A stretch of 20,712 nt of DNA from Clostridiaceae bacterium (GCA_018378255.1 JAGZXV010000094.1:1-20712), one strand, 5' to 3'; positions 7,968-15,871 are shown, numbered from the stretch's first letter. The notes: generated from the sequence alone by a model not told the origin. Numbers and translations are program-made.

Positions 7968-8831
7968 TTATTTCTTCAGCTTAGGATCCAGTGCATCACG
8001 AAGGCCGTCTCCAAACAGGTTCAATGACAGCACAGTAATGATGATCAGAATCCCGGGGAAAATACACATATGCGGATAAGACCGTATATAAGTTCTTCCT
8101 TCCGCAAGCATTGCCCCCCATTCAGGAGTGGGCGACTGAACACCCAGGTTCAGATAAGCCAGGCCTGCTGCCATGGTAATACGTCCGCCTACGCTCATGG
8201 TCGCCTGGACGATTGAAGGAGCAATCGCATTGGGGAGCAAATGGCGCATAATAATCTTTCCTGTAGAACAATTGGTAATACTCGCAGCCTGGATATATTC
8301 CATATCGCGGATGCTAAGGATAGACGCGCGGATCATGCGGGCTGATCCTGCAATACCGCTGACACTCAGGGCAATAATACAATTTACAAATCCGGCTCCC
8401 AATGCACAGGCAATCGCCACATTTAATACCTGTCCCGGTATAGACTGAAGGATATCGCATAATCTCATGCAGACTTCATCCACTGCCCCACCAAAAAATC
8501 CGGCCAGCGCTCCGACTAAAAGTCCAATTCCCATGCTGATTGCCGTAGACCACAGGCCAAGCTGAAGGGAATATCTGGTTCCATAGATCAGCCTGCACAA
8601 AATATCACGTCCCAGCTGGTCTGTACCACATGGATGTGCAAAGCTTGGAAATTGGTTGGCATTTACAATATCCACCACTTCATATTTATAAGGAGTCAGC
8701 AATGGGGCAAACACCGCAATCAACACCAGCGCTAAAAAGATTCCCATTCCGATCATAGCTCCCCGGTTTTCTTTAAGCCGCATCAGCACCACAACAAAAT
8801 GGCTCTGTTTTGCCTTTGTTTTTTCCATCAT
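7968..8831 (-). CDS. ABC transporter permease, OppC/DppC-like
   Basis: This 287-residue inner-membrane permease has an N-terminal membrane segment (GAMIGMGIFLALVLIAVFAP), a conserved periplasm-side motif (HPCGTDQLGRDILCRLIYG) and the C-terminal BPD_transp_1 domain. The cytoplasmic coupling loop is in the stretch around ARMIRASILSIRDMEYIQAA, where it contacts the ATPases. SPTPEWGAMLAEGR near the C-terminus is typical of DppC/OppC proteins. The ATG overlaps the OppB-like stop (ATGA), with AAGGAGG upstream, so translation is coupled. It forms the permease pair with the next upstream gene. Confidence 0.95.
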   Translation of the reverse strand: MMEKTKAKQSHFVVVLMRLKENRGAMIGMGIFLALVLIAVFAPLLTPYKYEVVDIVNANQFPSFAHPCGTDQLGRDILCRLIYGTRYSLQLGLWSTAISMGIGLLVGALAGFFGGAVDEVCMRLCDILQSIPGQVLNVAIACALGAGFVNCIIALSVSGIAGSARMIRASILSIRDMEYIQAASITNCSTGKIIMRHLLPNAIAPSIVQATMSVGGRITMAAGLAYLNLGVQSPTPEWGAMLAEGRTYIRSYPHMCIFPGILIIITVLSLNLFGDGLRDALDPKLKK

Positions 8832-9799
8832 CCAACCTCCTTGACAGTGCTTTTCTTTTTCTTTTTGTTGGAAGAAAACTGTGATTTGATCCGTGGGTCC
8901 ACTAACGCCATCACCAGGTCAGTCAGCAGTATTACAAATGAAAATGCAATAGACAGCATCAGTATACTGCCCTGGACGGCCGGGAAATCCCGGTTATTTA
9001 CTGCTTTTACCATGTAATAACCGATTCCTGGTATTGAAAATATGGTTTCCACCAGCATTCCACCGCCAAACAGAGTTCCAAATGCAGTTCCTGCCACAGT
9101 AATAACCGGAATCAGCGCATTGGGTAAAGCATGCTGATAGATGACTGCCCTCTCTGATAAGCCTTTTGAACGGGCCATAACAACATAGTCCGAATTCAGT
9201 ACTTCCAGCATACTGGACCGGGCCTGACGGGCCTGCTGCCCTATACCAAAAATACTGGTAGAAATAACCGGAAGCACCCAGTACTGCCAGCCGCCTATCC
9301 CATAAGGCGGAAGCCAGCCCAGAATGTTGGCAAATATCAGAACCATCATCAGTGAAAGCCAGAAACCGGGAATGGAAACCCCGAGCAAGGCAAAGGTCAT
9401 TGTTCCATAATCACCAAACTTGTTGTGATGGGTTGCAGCATATACTCCCAGCGGAACTCCCACCAGCAGCTGTACCAGAATACACCAGATATCCAGTATC
9501 AGTGTATTGGGAAAACGTTCTATTATATCCTTCATAATGGACTTGCTTGTGATGTAAGAAGTCCCGAGATCCAATTGGATAAACACTTGATACATATACT
9601 TTCCAAGCCGTACCAGATATGGATCATTCAGATACAGCTGCTCACGCAGAGCATTCAGCGATTCCTGTGTCGCTTCTGACCCCAGTATGGCTACTGCCGG
9701 ATCGCCGGGAATAATATACATAATGGAAAAAACAATTACCGTAACCCCTAAAACAACCGGAATCATCAGCAACAGCCTTCGTACAATATATTTAAGCAT
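8828..9799 (-). CDS. ABC transporter permease, OppB/DppB-like
   Basis: This is a 323-residue permease with six hydrophobic segments. It begins MLKYIVRRLLLMIPVVLGVT, the classic DppB/OppB N-terminus. It carries the IIPGDPA motif after the first helix, the coupling loop with DYVVMARSKGLSERAVIYQH, and VDPRIK near the C-terminus. I chose the ATG at 9799 because a GGGGTG site lies 7 nt upstream and translation begins with the conserved sequence. An in-frame ATG eight codons upstream (9823) lacks a ribosome binding site. The gene is separated from the binding-protein gene by about 107 bp containing a stem-loop, and overlaps the OppC-like gene downstream. Confidence 0.95.
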   Translation of the reverse strand: MLKYIVRRLLLMIPVVLGVTVIVFSIMYIIPGDPAVAILGSEATQESLNALREQLYLNDPYLVRLGKYMYQVFIQLDLGTSYITSKSIMKDIIERFPNTLILDIWCILVQLLVGVPLGVYAATHHNKFGDYGTMTFALLGVSIPGFWLSLMMVLIFANILGWLPPYGIGGWQYWVLPVISTSIFGIGQQARQARSSMLEVLNSDYVVMARSKGLSERAVIYQHALPNALIPVITVAGTAFGTLFGGGMLVETIFSIPGIGYYMVKAVNNRDFPAVQGSILMLSIAFSFVILLTDLVMALVDPRIKSQFSSNKKKKKSTVKEVG

Positions 9800-9833
9800 G
9801 ATAAAACACCCCGATTTATTCATTTTGTATGCA

Positions 9834-9865
9834 GCCGCTCCAACCCTTTCTGCTGTTGAAGCGGC
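9834..9865 (-). promoter_or_regulatory. Intercistronic stem-loop between binding-protein and permease genes
   Basis: An 11-bp inverted repeat (GCCGCTCCAAC with GTTGAAGCGGC, one G-U pair in the RNA) encloses a 10-nt loop. No U-tract follows on the minus-strand transcript. Stem-loops in this position often protect the 3' end of the binding-protein message or partly stop transcription, so that binding protein exceeds permease. That role is inference. Confidence 0.55.
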
Positions 9866-9906
9866 ATATGGCTAAGTTCAATTGTATATAATCTGTCTGC
9901 TGTTAA

Positions 9907-11502
9907 TTAATCCGCATATACATCGTAATTATCATTTAAGATAAACGCATTCGGTGCGACCTCACCGTCATTTCCTGTCACAACAGTCAGGTTTTTATCA
10001 TGTCCCCAGAAATCGAAATCCACATACAGGCCAATCAGGCAGGCGCTGTCACGGACATATTCATGAAGCGCAAGGATATTTTCTTCCGACTGGTCATAGA
10101 GAGCTGTCATAAAAACTTCCTGCATCTTGGGATCCTTTAAACCAACTGCATTGCCTTTTTCATATAGGGTATTGTCAATCATGGTCTGATAAGCCAAAAC
10201 ATAATTGCCCTTAGGAACCGTATCACCCCAGCACAGATTCCAGTCACCTTCATAAGCAGGGCGCTGGGCCATATATGTGGTATTGTCCAGATTGGAGATT
10301 TCAAGGGTTATGCCGATCTCTGCCAGCTGGGCCTGAATAACCTGGGCCGTCAGCTGTACGGCTTCCTCTGTCTTACCAAGCCATTTCAGCGTAATACCGC
10401 CGTCGGGATATCCGGCTTCTGCCATATACTCCTTAGCTTTCTCCAAATCATATCCATAGTAATCCATACCGTTAAACGCATCTAAAAAACCTGCCAGAGA
10501 TTCATCCCCCACTGTTACGGACCCATGCCCTGTTCCCTTAGTTACTGCCTGCGCAATTGCGTCCGTATCGATTGCATAGAGAATTGCTTTGCGTAATGCC
10601 AGATTGTCCGCTAAGATACCCTGGTAGCAGTTCAGCATCAGCTCATGTGTATACTTTCCAGGCCTTGTAGTAAACGAAATTTCAGGATTCCCCTCCATCT
10701 CCTCCACGATTGTAGCTGTAACCGCGCCGCACTGAATGTTTCCTGTTTCCAGCCCATTTTGAATTTGAGGCGTTTCCAGAATACAAGCCAGCTCGACCAC
10801 ATCTGCATTGGCCTTATAATTAAACGGAACCAAAGATTCATCTACATCCGACTGCCAGTGGCTGTCCCTCTTTTCATAAACAGCTTTATTGGATGCCACA
10901 AACTCTTTTACCGCATAATGCCCTGTTCCCACCGGATGTGCTACAAAATCGGCATCCGGAGCTTCATAGGCCGCCTGAGAAATGATGGGCACACGGATTG
11001 TGCTCAACAGGGTGGGCCATGCTTCCACAGTCATCTCAATTCGCAGAGAATAATCTCCCGTCTGTTTCATCGCTGCCAGATACTTGGCGTTGCTCTGCTT
11101 TCCTGCCTTTTTATATGCTTCGTAGGACCATACGACATCTGCCGCCGTAATATGGTTTCCCGCCGAATCCTCTATGTAATCATAAATAGTCACATCTATA
11201 TTTTTACCGTCTATGGTCCAGTCCTTTGCGATAACCCCCAGCATCTCATCGTTTGTTTCATTCATAGTCCATAAAGGCTCATAGATCAGATACCCTGGCG
11301 TAATTGCCCCTTGAACCAGGTAAGGATCCAAGCTGTCAAGAGCGATTACCACAGCCGAAACCTTAGACTGCCTGCTGCTGTCTGCTGCTGCAGATTCTAC
11401 TCCCTCTGAACGTTCCGGACTTCCTGCGGTTTTCGAACCGCAGCCGGCCAGCAAAGATGCCCCCATAACTAATGCAAGAAATACTGACAATGTTTTCTTC
11501 AC
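9907..11502 (-). CDS. ABC transporter substrate-binding lipoprotein, family 5 (Opp/Dpp/Nik type)
   Basis: This 531-residue extracellular binding protein is anchored by an N-terminal lipid. The signal peptide MKKTLSVFLALVMGASLLAGC ends in a lipobox with Cys21, followed by a Gly/Ser/Ala-rich linker. The mature part fits SBP_bac_5 (PF00496) in length and motifs, for example LDSLDPYLVQGAITPGYLIY near the start, LRKAILYAIDTDAI and AKEYMAEAGYPDGGITLKW. Members bind peptides, nickel, opines or sugars, and the sequence does not settle which. The start is GTG with an AGGAGG site 8 nt upstream. It lies between the HSL-type hydrolase gene and the permeases, so it presumably delivers the substrate handled by this operon's hydrolases. 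Confidence 0.95.
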   Translation of the reverse strand: MKKTLSVFLALVMGASLLAGCGSKTAGSPERSEGVESAAADSSRQSKVSAVVIALDSLDPYLVQGAITPGYLIYEPLWTMNETNDEMLGVIAKDWTIDGKNIDVTIYDYIEDSAGNHITAADVVWSYEAYKKAGKQSNAKYLAAMKQTGDYSLRIEMTVEAWPTLLSTIRVPIISQAAYEAPDADFVAHPVGTGHYAVKEFVASNKAVYEKRDSHWQSDVDESLVPFNYKANADVVELACILETPQIQNGLETGNIQCGAVTATIVEEMEGNPEISFTTRPGKYTHELMLNCYQGILADNLALRKAILYAIDTDAIAQAVTKGTGHGSVTVGDESLAGFLDAFNGMDYYGYDLEKAKEYMAEAGYPDGGITLKWLGKTEEAVQLTAQVIQAQLAEIGITLEISNLDNTTYMAQRPAYEGDWNLCWGDTVPKGNYVLAYQTMIDNTLYEKGNAVGLKDPKMQEVFMTALYDQSEENILALHEYVRDSACLIGLYVDFDFWGHDKNLTVVTGNDGEVAPNAFILNDNYDVYAD

Positions 11503-11517
11503 TTTACACTCCTCCTG

Positions 11518-12426
11518 TTATTTTAAATATTTATTAAAGAACGCCCATACAGCCGCCATATTCTCATCACTTTCGAATCTGGGATCTTCATGGACTGCTC
11601 CTTCAAGCAAAAACAGCTCCGCTCTGCCTGTCCCCATTTTTTCAACAATTGCCCGGTAAAGCATCTGTGACTGCTGTACCGGCACCTGATAATCTCCTGT
11701 CCCATGCTCGATCAATATAGGACACATCCGTTCACTGATATAATTGACAGGATTGGTCTTTGCCAGCCACTCCTTTGGTACGGTCAGCAGGGATTCCCCC
11801 AGGTAACGTGATTCCGGACAATTGTCCGGGGTAAAATGAGACGGTTTCATATTGTTCTCCTCATTCTGCAACAATACAGATGCCATCTCTATTACGCCAA
11901 ACCAGTCCACACACGCCGCCACATGGGCTGATACTCCCTTTAGTTCTTCCGGCACATTGGCATCAAATACCTCTTCCTCAGGATTCATGGCTAAGAGAGA
12001 AACAAGATTTCCTCCCGCCGATTCCCCAAATACTCCAATACGTTCCGGATCAATCCCGTATTCTTCCGCATGTTTTCTCAGATAGCGGATTCCATTTCTT
12101 ACGTCCTGGACGGCTGCCGGAAATACTTTTTCCATTGATAACCGATAGCTGATCGAAACACAGGCGTACCCCTTTTCCAACCCCTCCGTCAGTTTTGCAA
12201 TATGTCCGTATTTCCGGTCCCCCATCTCAAATCCGCCGCCATGGATATATACCACCGCCGGATATGGCTTACCGCCCTGTTCCGGCAGATAAATATCCAT
12301 CTTCTGATCCTCAGATTCCGTATGATAAGGCAAATCCAGGTATTTATACCGGAACCGGCTGGTATCCAGCCTTGTAAATGTTCCCCTTGGATTATGATAG
12401 GAATCCGTTATACTCTTTTCATCCAT
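11518..12426 (-). CDS. Alpha/beta hydrolase, hormone-sensitive-lipase/BD-FAE type esterase
   Basis: This 302-residue hydrolase has the HGGGF oxyanion motif (residues 62-66), the nucleophile elbow GESAGG with Ser136, and candidate triad residues Asp245 (HGTGDYQVP) and His279 (GAVHED). The fold is alpha/beta hydrolase-3 / BD-FAE, whose members hydrolyse short acyl esters, including acetyl and feruloyl groups. There is no signal peptide, so it is cytoplasmic. GGGGAGGG precedes the ATG, 11 bp after the ceramidase-like gene. It is the second gene of the LysR-adjacent operon and may act on the substrate released or imported by neighbouring products. The precise ester is unknown. Confidence 0.9.
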   Translation of the reverse strand: MDEKSITDSYHNPRGTFTRLDTSRFRYKYLDLPYHTESEDQKMDIYLPEQGGKPYPAVVYIHGGGFEMGDRKYGHIAKLTEGLEKGYACVSISYRLSMEKVFPAAVQDVRNGIRYLRKHAEEYGIDPERIGVFGESAGGNLVSLLAMNPEEEVFDANVPEELKGVSAHVAACVDWFGVIEMASVLLQNEENNMKPSHFTPDNCPESRYLGESLLTVPKEWLAKTNPVNYISERMCPILIEHGTGDYQVPVQQSQMLYRAIVEKMGTGRAELFLLEGAVHEDPRFESDENMAAVWAFFNKYLK

Positions 12427-12437
12427 AACTCCCTCCC

Positions 12438-13739
12438 CTAAAGAACCTTATGAAATAAACTTTCCGTATGTTCTACCAAAGAATCTCCGATATATCCCGG
12501 CGCAGTCTTATTATTATGTCCCGGAAGCCTGCTCTTCATTGCTGTATTTCGTCTTACCCGGGCCATGGTTTCGTCATCCATGATATATCCTGCATCGTCG
12601 ATTAAACTCGCGTCATGGTTTAGTATGATTGTATTAGCCAGAGGCGAATGACTGCGGATCAGCGAACCAAAGGAACTGTACAATTCACCGCCAATACCAT
12701 ACAACGCAACATCTCCCAGGCGCAGCAGATGCAGCCTGATCCGGTACGGCTCTTCTCCTTCCAGCATTGGAGTTTCAGACCATTCCACGGCTCCCGCAAT
12801 TTTCACCTGGTCTGTCAGCCTGCCGATGTTTCGACTGACATTTAATATATCTTCCAGATGACGGGCTGCCAGAGAAATCATCAGTTCATTAATAACTTTG
12901 CAGTCCGGAAATATGTACTGCTTTACTGATCCATTTTCCGGATCCGGATAGAACACTTCATTAGCAATCACAGGATTGACATCGCCTGCTGCCCCGCTGG
13001 ACCAGACTGCAACACATCCCGGAAACCGGCTTTCCATAAAACGGCTCACCGTACCCGCGATATCACCGCTGATTCCCATGTTATTCTCTTTGTCATACCT
13101 GTTCAAAAACATGGTAGAACAATGCATCGCATAATTGACAAAGAAAGCGATTGGATCACCATTCTGGTTTTCAATTCTGCATACAAAAACAGTTCTGTCT
13201 ACCGGCGCAGCATTGTTTGGCCCCTGAGATGTGTATGGGTCAATCCGTCCTTCCTCTGTTTCAAAATAGAACTCCGCATTCCGGTTAGTGTTGATATAAC
13301 TTTCGCCCTTACCATACCCCATTCTGGCCGGAACCATATCAGCCAGCGCCTGATCTGCTGTCTCCAGCAGCTTTTCTAACACCATATTCTCATACGCTTC
13401 CATCCCGTCCTTCATCTCCTGAGATACCTGCCGCTTTACTTCCCGCGGCCGTTCTGTAGTAATCGGCGCCGAATGAGTATGTGTTCCGATATAAATAATC
13501 TTGTCTTTACTGATTCCCGTACGTTCCTCCAAGACCGGAAGCCATAATTTTGGCTCCGGAGCTTTATCCAGATCAAAACTGATAATCAGCGCTTTTTCTT
13601 TTCCGTCTGAACATGCAATCACCCTCAGAAAAAGCGGATCAATGACTCCTGCATACGGAACCGCCATTAAGCCGTAAATGCGGCAAAACAGCTCTGGCCC
13701 CGGTGTAATTTCAGCTTTTGCCGAACCACATAAAAACAT
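12438..13739 (-). CDS. Neutral/alkaline ceramidase N-terminal-domain-like hydrolase
   Basis: This 433-residue protein resembles the N-terminal catalytic domain of neutral/alkaline ceramidase (PF04734). The N-terminus GSAKAEITPG is characteristic. Candidate zinc ligands are His in YIGTHTHSAP (His87/89) and His206 in NYAMHCSTM. Known ceramidases have GDVSPN with a catalytic Ser; here the equivalent is AAGDVNP, with Asn255 in place of Ser. The protein is also much shorter than typical bacterial ceramidases (about 650 residues). It probably hydrolyses an amide or another substrate, not ceramide, in the cytoplasm (no signal peptide). It is the first gene of the operon, with GGGGAGG 7 nt before the ATG and the LysR gene divergent. 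Confidence 0.82.
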   Translation of the reverse strand: MFLCGSAKAEITPGPELFCRIYGLMAVPYAGVIDPLFLRVIACSDGKEKALIISFDLDKAPEPKLWLPVLEERTGISKDKIIYIGTHTHSAPITTERPREVKRQVSQEMKDGMEAYENMVLEKLLETADQALADMVPARMGYGKGESYINTNRNAEFYFETEEGRIDPYTSQGPNNAAPVDRTVFVCRIENQNGDPIAFFVNYAMHCSTMFLNRYDKENNMGISGDIAGTVSRFMESRFPGCVAVWSSGAAGDVNPVIANEVFYPDPENGSVKQYIFPDCKVINELMISLAARHLEDILNVSRNIGRLTDQVKIAGAVEWSETPMLEGEEPYRIRLHLLRLGDVALYGIGGELYSSFGSLIRSHSPLANTIILNHDASLIDDAGYIMDDETMARVRRNTAMKSRLPGHNNKTAPGYIGDSLVEHTESLFHKVL

Positions 13740-13763
13740 GTTTCTACCTCCCCTTCATTTGCT

Positions 13764-13799
13764 TGGGTTAATTATACTTTAAAGCAATTGACAATAGAA
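13764..13799 (-). promoter_or_regulatory. Putative activator-dependent promoter of the hydrolase/transporter operon
   Basis: A perfect TATAAT -10 lies on the minus strand at 13776-13771. The hexamer 17 nt upstream is TTCTAT, a poor -35. TTGTCA is nearby but only 11 nt from the -10. A good -10 with a weak -35 next to LysR half-sites fits activation by the divergent regulator. The predicted leader is about 25 nt. Confidence 0.55.
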
Positions 13800-13817
13800 T
13801 GAGTTTTCTGTTACCAT
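13788..13817 (+). promoter_or_regulatory. Putative promoter of the LysR gene
   Basis: A consensus -35 TTGACA is at 13788-13793 with an 18-nt spacer to TACCAT at 13812-13817 (4 of 6 matches to TATAAT). The candidate LysR half-sites lie within the spacer and -10, which suggests autorepression, as is common for divergent LysR genes. Confidence 0.55.
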
Positions 13818-13822
13818 AGAAT
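13794..13822. promoter_or_regulatory. Candidate LysR operator: three half-sites
   Basis: ATAGAA at 13794-13799, its near inverse TTCTGT at 13806-13811 and ATAGAA again at 13816-13821 form overlapping inverted repeats. ATAGAAT is directly repeated exactly 22 bp apart, about two helical turns. The array overlaps the -35 region of the operon and the spacer/-10 of the LysR gene. Confidence 0.5.
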
Positions 13823-13856
13823 CAACCAAAAGTTTACGCTCCGGGAGGATTTTTTT

Positions 13857-14732
13857 ATGACAATACAACAAATAAAAAACTTCATTATCATTGTTGATAC
13901 TGGCAGTTTTACCAAAGCAGAGGACTTGACATTTCTGTCAAAACAGGCTCTGAAAAAACAGATTGACTCCCTGGAAGACGAACTGCAGTTCCGGTTAATT
14001 ACCCGGAATTCCAAAGGCATCTATCTGACGGAAGCCGGAGAAACATTTTACAATGCATCTGTTAAAAGCATGAAAGCTCTGGATTCCCTCATCAACGAAT
14101 GCCGCACCATTTCTCATAAAATTGAACAGCTCAATATTGGCAATCCGTCACATCCCAAGCTTCTGCTGGGAAAAGTGTTTCTTGAATTTGCCCGCCGTTA
14201 TCCCGGTGTCCATCAGAATATACTGGTAGTTACAAAGGATGTATCTCAGATGGTTTTGAACGGCCAGCTGGATCTGGCGGAATTTGTCTACCGCCCCGAA
14301 TTAATCCCTGAAGGTATTCTCTATAAGCGTATTACAGACCTGCATTATTCCTGTATTATGCTGGCTTCCCACCCTCTTGCAGACCATGAACTGATCACCA
14401 TTCCTGATCTGATTCCCTATGAGCTTGGTATTACTGCCACAAAGCATAATGAAATGCTGGATCTTCTGCAGACATATCCACAGGCAGTCATAAAAAAGTA
14501 TTCGGATTCCAGCTTCAGGACAATTGAAAACGTATGCTATAATCAGGGGATTTTTTTGACTAAATCTTATTATTCGGATCAGTTCACCCCCCTCATTTCC
14601 AGAACTCTGGTAACTGATCTCAAGTTCGAATGTGGAGTTATCTATCGTGAAAACCCATCCAGAGCGGTTCAGAATTTCTTAGATTTGATTGATGAAATAT
14701 TTTCTGCTGACGACAGTTCTCAGGAAAAATGA
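13857..14732 (+). CDS. LysR family transcriptional regulator
   Basis: This 291-residue regulator has an N-terminal winged helix-turn-helix (residues about 1-60: QQIKNFIIIVDTGSFTKAED and LKKQIDSLEDELQFRLITR, ending LTEAGETFYNAS). A linker helix and a C-terminal effector-binding domain follow. GGGAGG precedes the ATG by 8 nt. It is transcribed away from the hydrolase/transporter operon, from a shared 117-bp region with candidate half-sites, so it probably controls that operon and itself in response to a small molecule related to the pathway. The effector is unknown. Confidence 0.92.
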   Translation: MTIQQIKNFIIIVDTGSFTKAEDLTFLSKQALKKQIDSLEDELQFRLITRNSKGIYLTEAGETFYNASVKSMKALDSLINECRTISHKIEQLNIGNPSHPKLLLGKVFLEFARRYPGVHQNILVVTKDVSQMVLNGQLDLAEFVYRPELIPEGILYKRITDLHYSCIMLASHPLADHELITIPDLIPYELGITATKHNEMLDLLQTYPQAVIKKYSDSSFRTIENVCYNQGIFLTKSYYSDQFTPLISRTLVTDLKFECGVIYRENPSRAVQNFLDLIDEIFSADDSSQEK

Positions 14733-14763
14733 ATTAAAAAGCTCTTAGTATTCAATTAAAAAC

Positions 14764-14796
14764 AGCCGAAAATCATCGGACTAATGATTTTCGGCT
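14764..14796. terminator. Bidirectional terminator hairpin between convergent genes
   Basis: A perfect 13-bp stem, AGCCGAAAATCAT with ATGATTTTCGGCT, encloses a 7-nt loop. On the minus strand it is followed by GTTTTTAATT, giving a good intrinsic terminator for the LRR lipoprotein gene. On the plus strand the following ATTATATT is only weakly U-rich, but the hairpin probably also ends the LysR transcript. Confidence 0.85.
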
Positions 14797-14844
14797 ATTA
14801 TATTGGTATTCATGCCTATTATAATTTTGTCTGTCGTTTCTGCC

Positions 14845-15723
14845 TCACCGTTTTACATCCACTTCAGGCATCCCATCCACCACAGACCAGTCCTCCACCT
14901 CTGTTTTCAATGCGAACAAATACTCCAGATCCTTCATATTTTTAAGAACAGACAGATCCGAGACCGCCGTTTCAGAGATATCCAAAATCCTCAGCTTTGT
15001 CATTCCGGCCAGAGCACTGATATCCAATACAGGCGTCTGCTGGAGCATCAGGGTAGTAAGCCCGGTCAGGTCTTTCAGCGGTTCCAGATTTTCAATGGGA
15101 TTTCCCCAAATCCATAATTCCTGCAGACCAGTCATGGTTTCAAGAGGGCTGATATCGTCTAAATCATTCTGCGAAAGATCCAGCGATGTAAGCCGTGTGA
15201 GTTTTTCAAGTCCCTTAATATCAGTAAGCTTATTGTTCCACAACCACAGCCGCTCCAGCCAGACGATTTCCTGAAAACCAGCGGCATCTGTAATAGAACT
15301 TCCATAGATTCCGAGATCCTTCAGCTGGTGGAAATTTCTGAAATCAATCGGAGTTTTAATCGTACCGGCCAAAGATTCATCATAATAATACCGGATAGCC
15401 AGCTGCTCCCGGTTTTCCATAAACCCGGCGCCATCCTTATCTTTTCCATTGATAAACAAACGGTCATCCCCATACAAATCCAATGATGTGATAAAGTCCA
15501 GTTCCGAGGTATAGATATCTCCTTCCGGTTTTTCCAAAAAGTCTCTGATCAGCCCTTCAACCACCGGATCTTCCCATTTTATAGCATAATCAGCTTCCCT
15601 GCTCTCTGACAGGTGTTTTTCTCCTTGTGACAGGTATTCCTGGCGCTTTGCTTCGCTGTTACAGGAACTCATTGTTATGACAATTGATAATCCGATTAAA
15701 ATTTGTACTAATTTCCTTTTCAT
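14845..15723 (-). CDS. Leucine-rich-repeat lipoprotein (internalin-like repeats)
   Basis: This 292-residue surface protein has a signal peptide MKRKLVQILIGLSIVITMSSC with a lipobox-like end (Cys21). About six 22-residue leucine-rich repeats occupy roughly the second half, for example LTRLTSLDLSQNDLDDISPL, MTGLQELWIWGNPIENLEPL and MTKLRILDISETAVSDLSVL. These are of the internalin/SDS22 type and usually mediate protein binding. The ATG at 15723 was chosen because AAAGGAGGTG lies 8 nt upstream and it begins the signal peptide. An upstream in-frame start (15753) lacks both. It lies downstream of larC after a structured 148-bp gap and ends at a strong terminator. No partner is evident. Confidence 0.85.
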   Translation of the reverse strand: MKRKLVQILIGLSIVITMSSCNSEAKRQEYLSQGEKHLSESREADYAIKWEDPVVEGLIRDFLEKPEGDIYTSELDFITSLDLYGDDRLFINGKDKDGAGFMENREQLAIRYYYDESLAGTIKTPIDFRNFHQLKDLGIYGSSITDAAGFQEIVWLERLWLWNNKLTDIKGLEKLTRLTSLDLSQNDLDDISPLETMTGLQELWIWGNPIENLEPLKDLTGLTTLMLQQTPVLDISALAGMTKLRILDISETAVSDLSVLKNMKDLEYLFALKTEVEDWSVVDGMPEVDVKR

Positions 15724-15827
15724 GGACCAGACACCTCCTTTAAGATAAGACAACTCACCCGATGTTTCAATTTACAGTCTTCCGGAAGAAGAACCGGAAA
15801 CAGCTCTTTCAGCAGGCCGTAAATCAT
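15720..15827 (-). CDS. Possible 35-codon upstream ORF overlapping the LRR gene start
   Basis: An ATG-started frame of 35 codons begins MIYGLLKELFPVLLPEDCKL and ends at a TGA overlapping the lipoprotein ATG (ATGA), an arrangement typical of translational coupling. No Shine-Dalgarno sequence is visible at its ATG. The frame stays open upstream into the 3' end of larC, in a different frame from larC. It could be a small peptide, a leader ORF or chance. The same stretch also folds as RNA (15752-15842). Confidence 0.25.
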   Translation of the reverse strand: MIYGLLKELFPVLLPEDCKLKHRVSCLILKEVSGP

Positions 15828-15842
15828 ACCGTCAGGTGAGTT
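15752..15842 (-). ncRNA. Structured leader/intercistronic RNA element between larC and the LRR gene
   Basis: On the minus-strand transcript, AACUCACCUGA (15842-15832) pairs with UCGGGUGAGUU (15762-15752) as an 11-bp stem with one G-U pair. Inside it, AUUUACGG pairs with CUGUAAAU (15824-15817 with 15777-15770), and an apical hairpin UUCCGG/CCGGAA has an 8-nt loop (15799-15780). No U-tract follows directly; the LRR ribosome binding site begins about 16 nt after the outer stem. It could be a regulatory leader or a processing site. No known riboswitch class is recognised. Confidence 0.4.
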
Positions 15843-15871
15843 CTTTTGTACGGGCGGCGCAAGCGTCAGCT

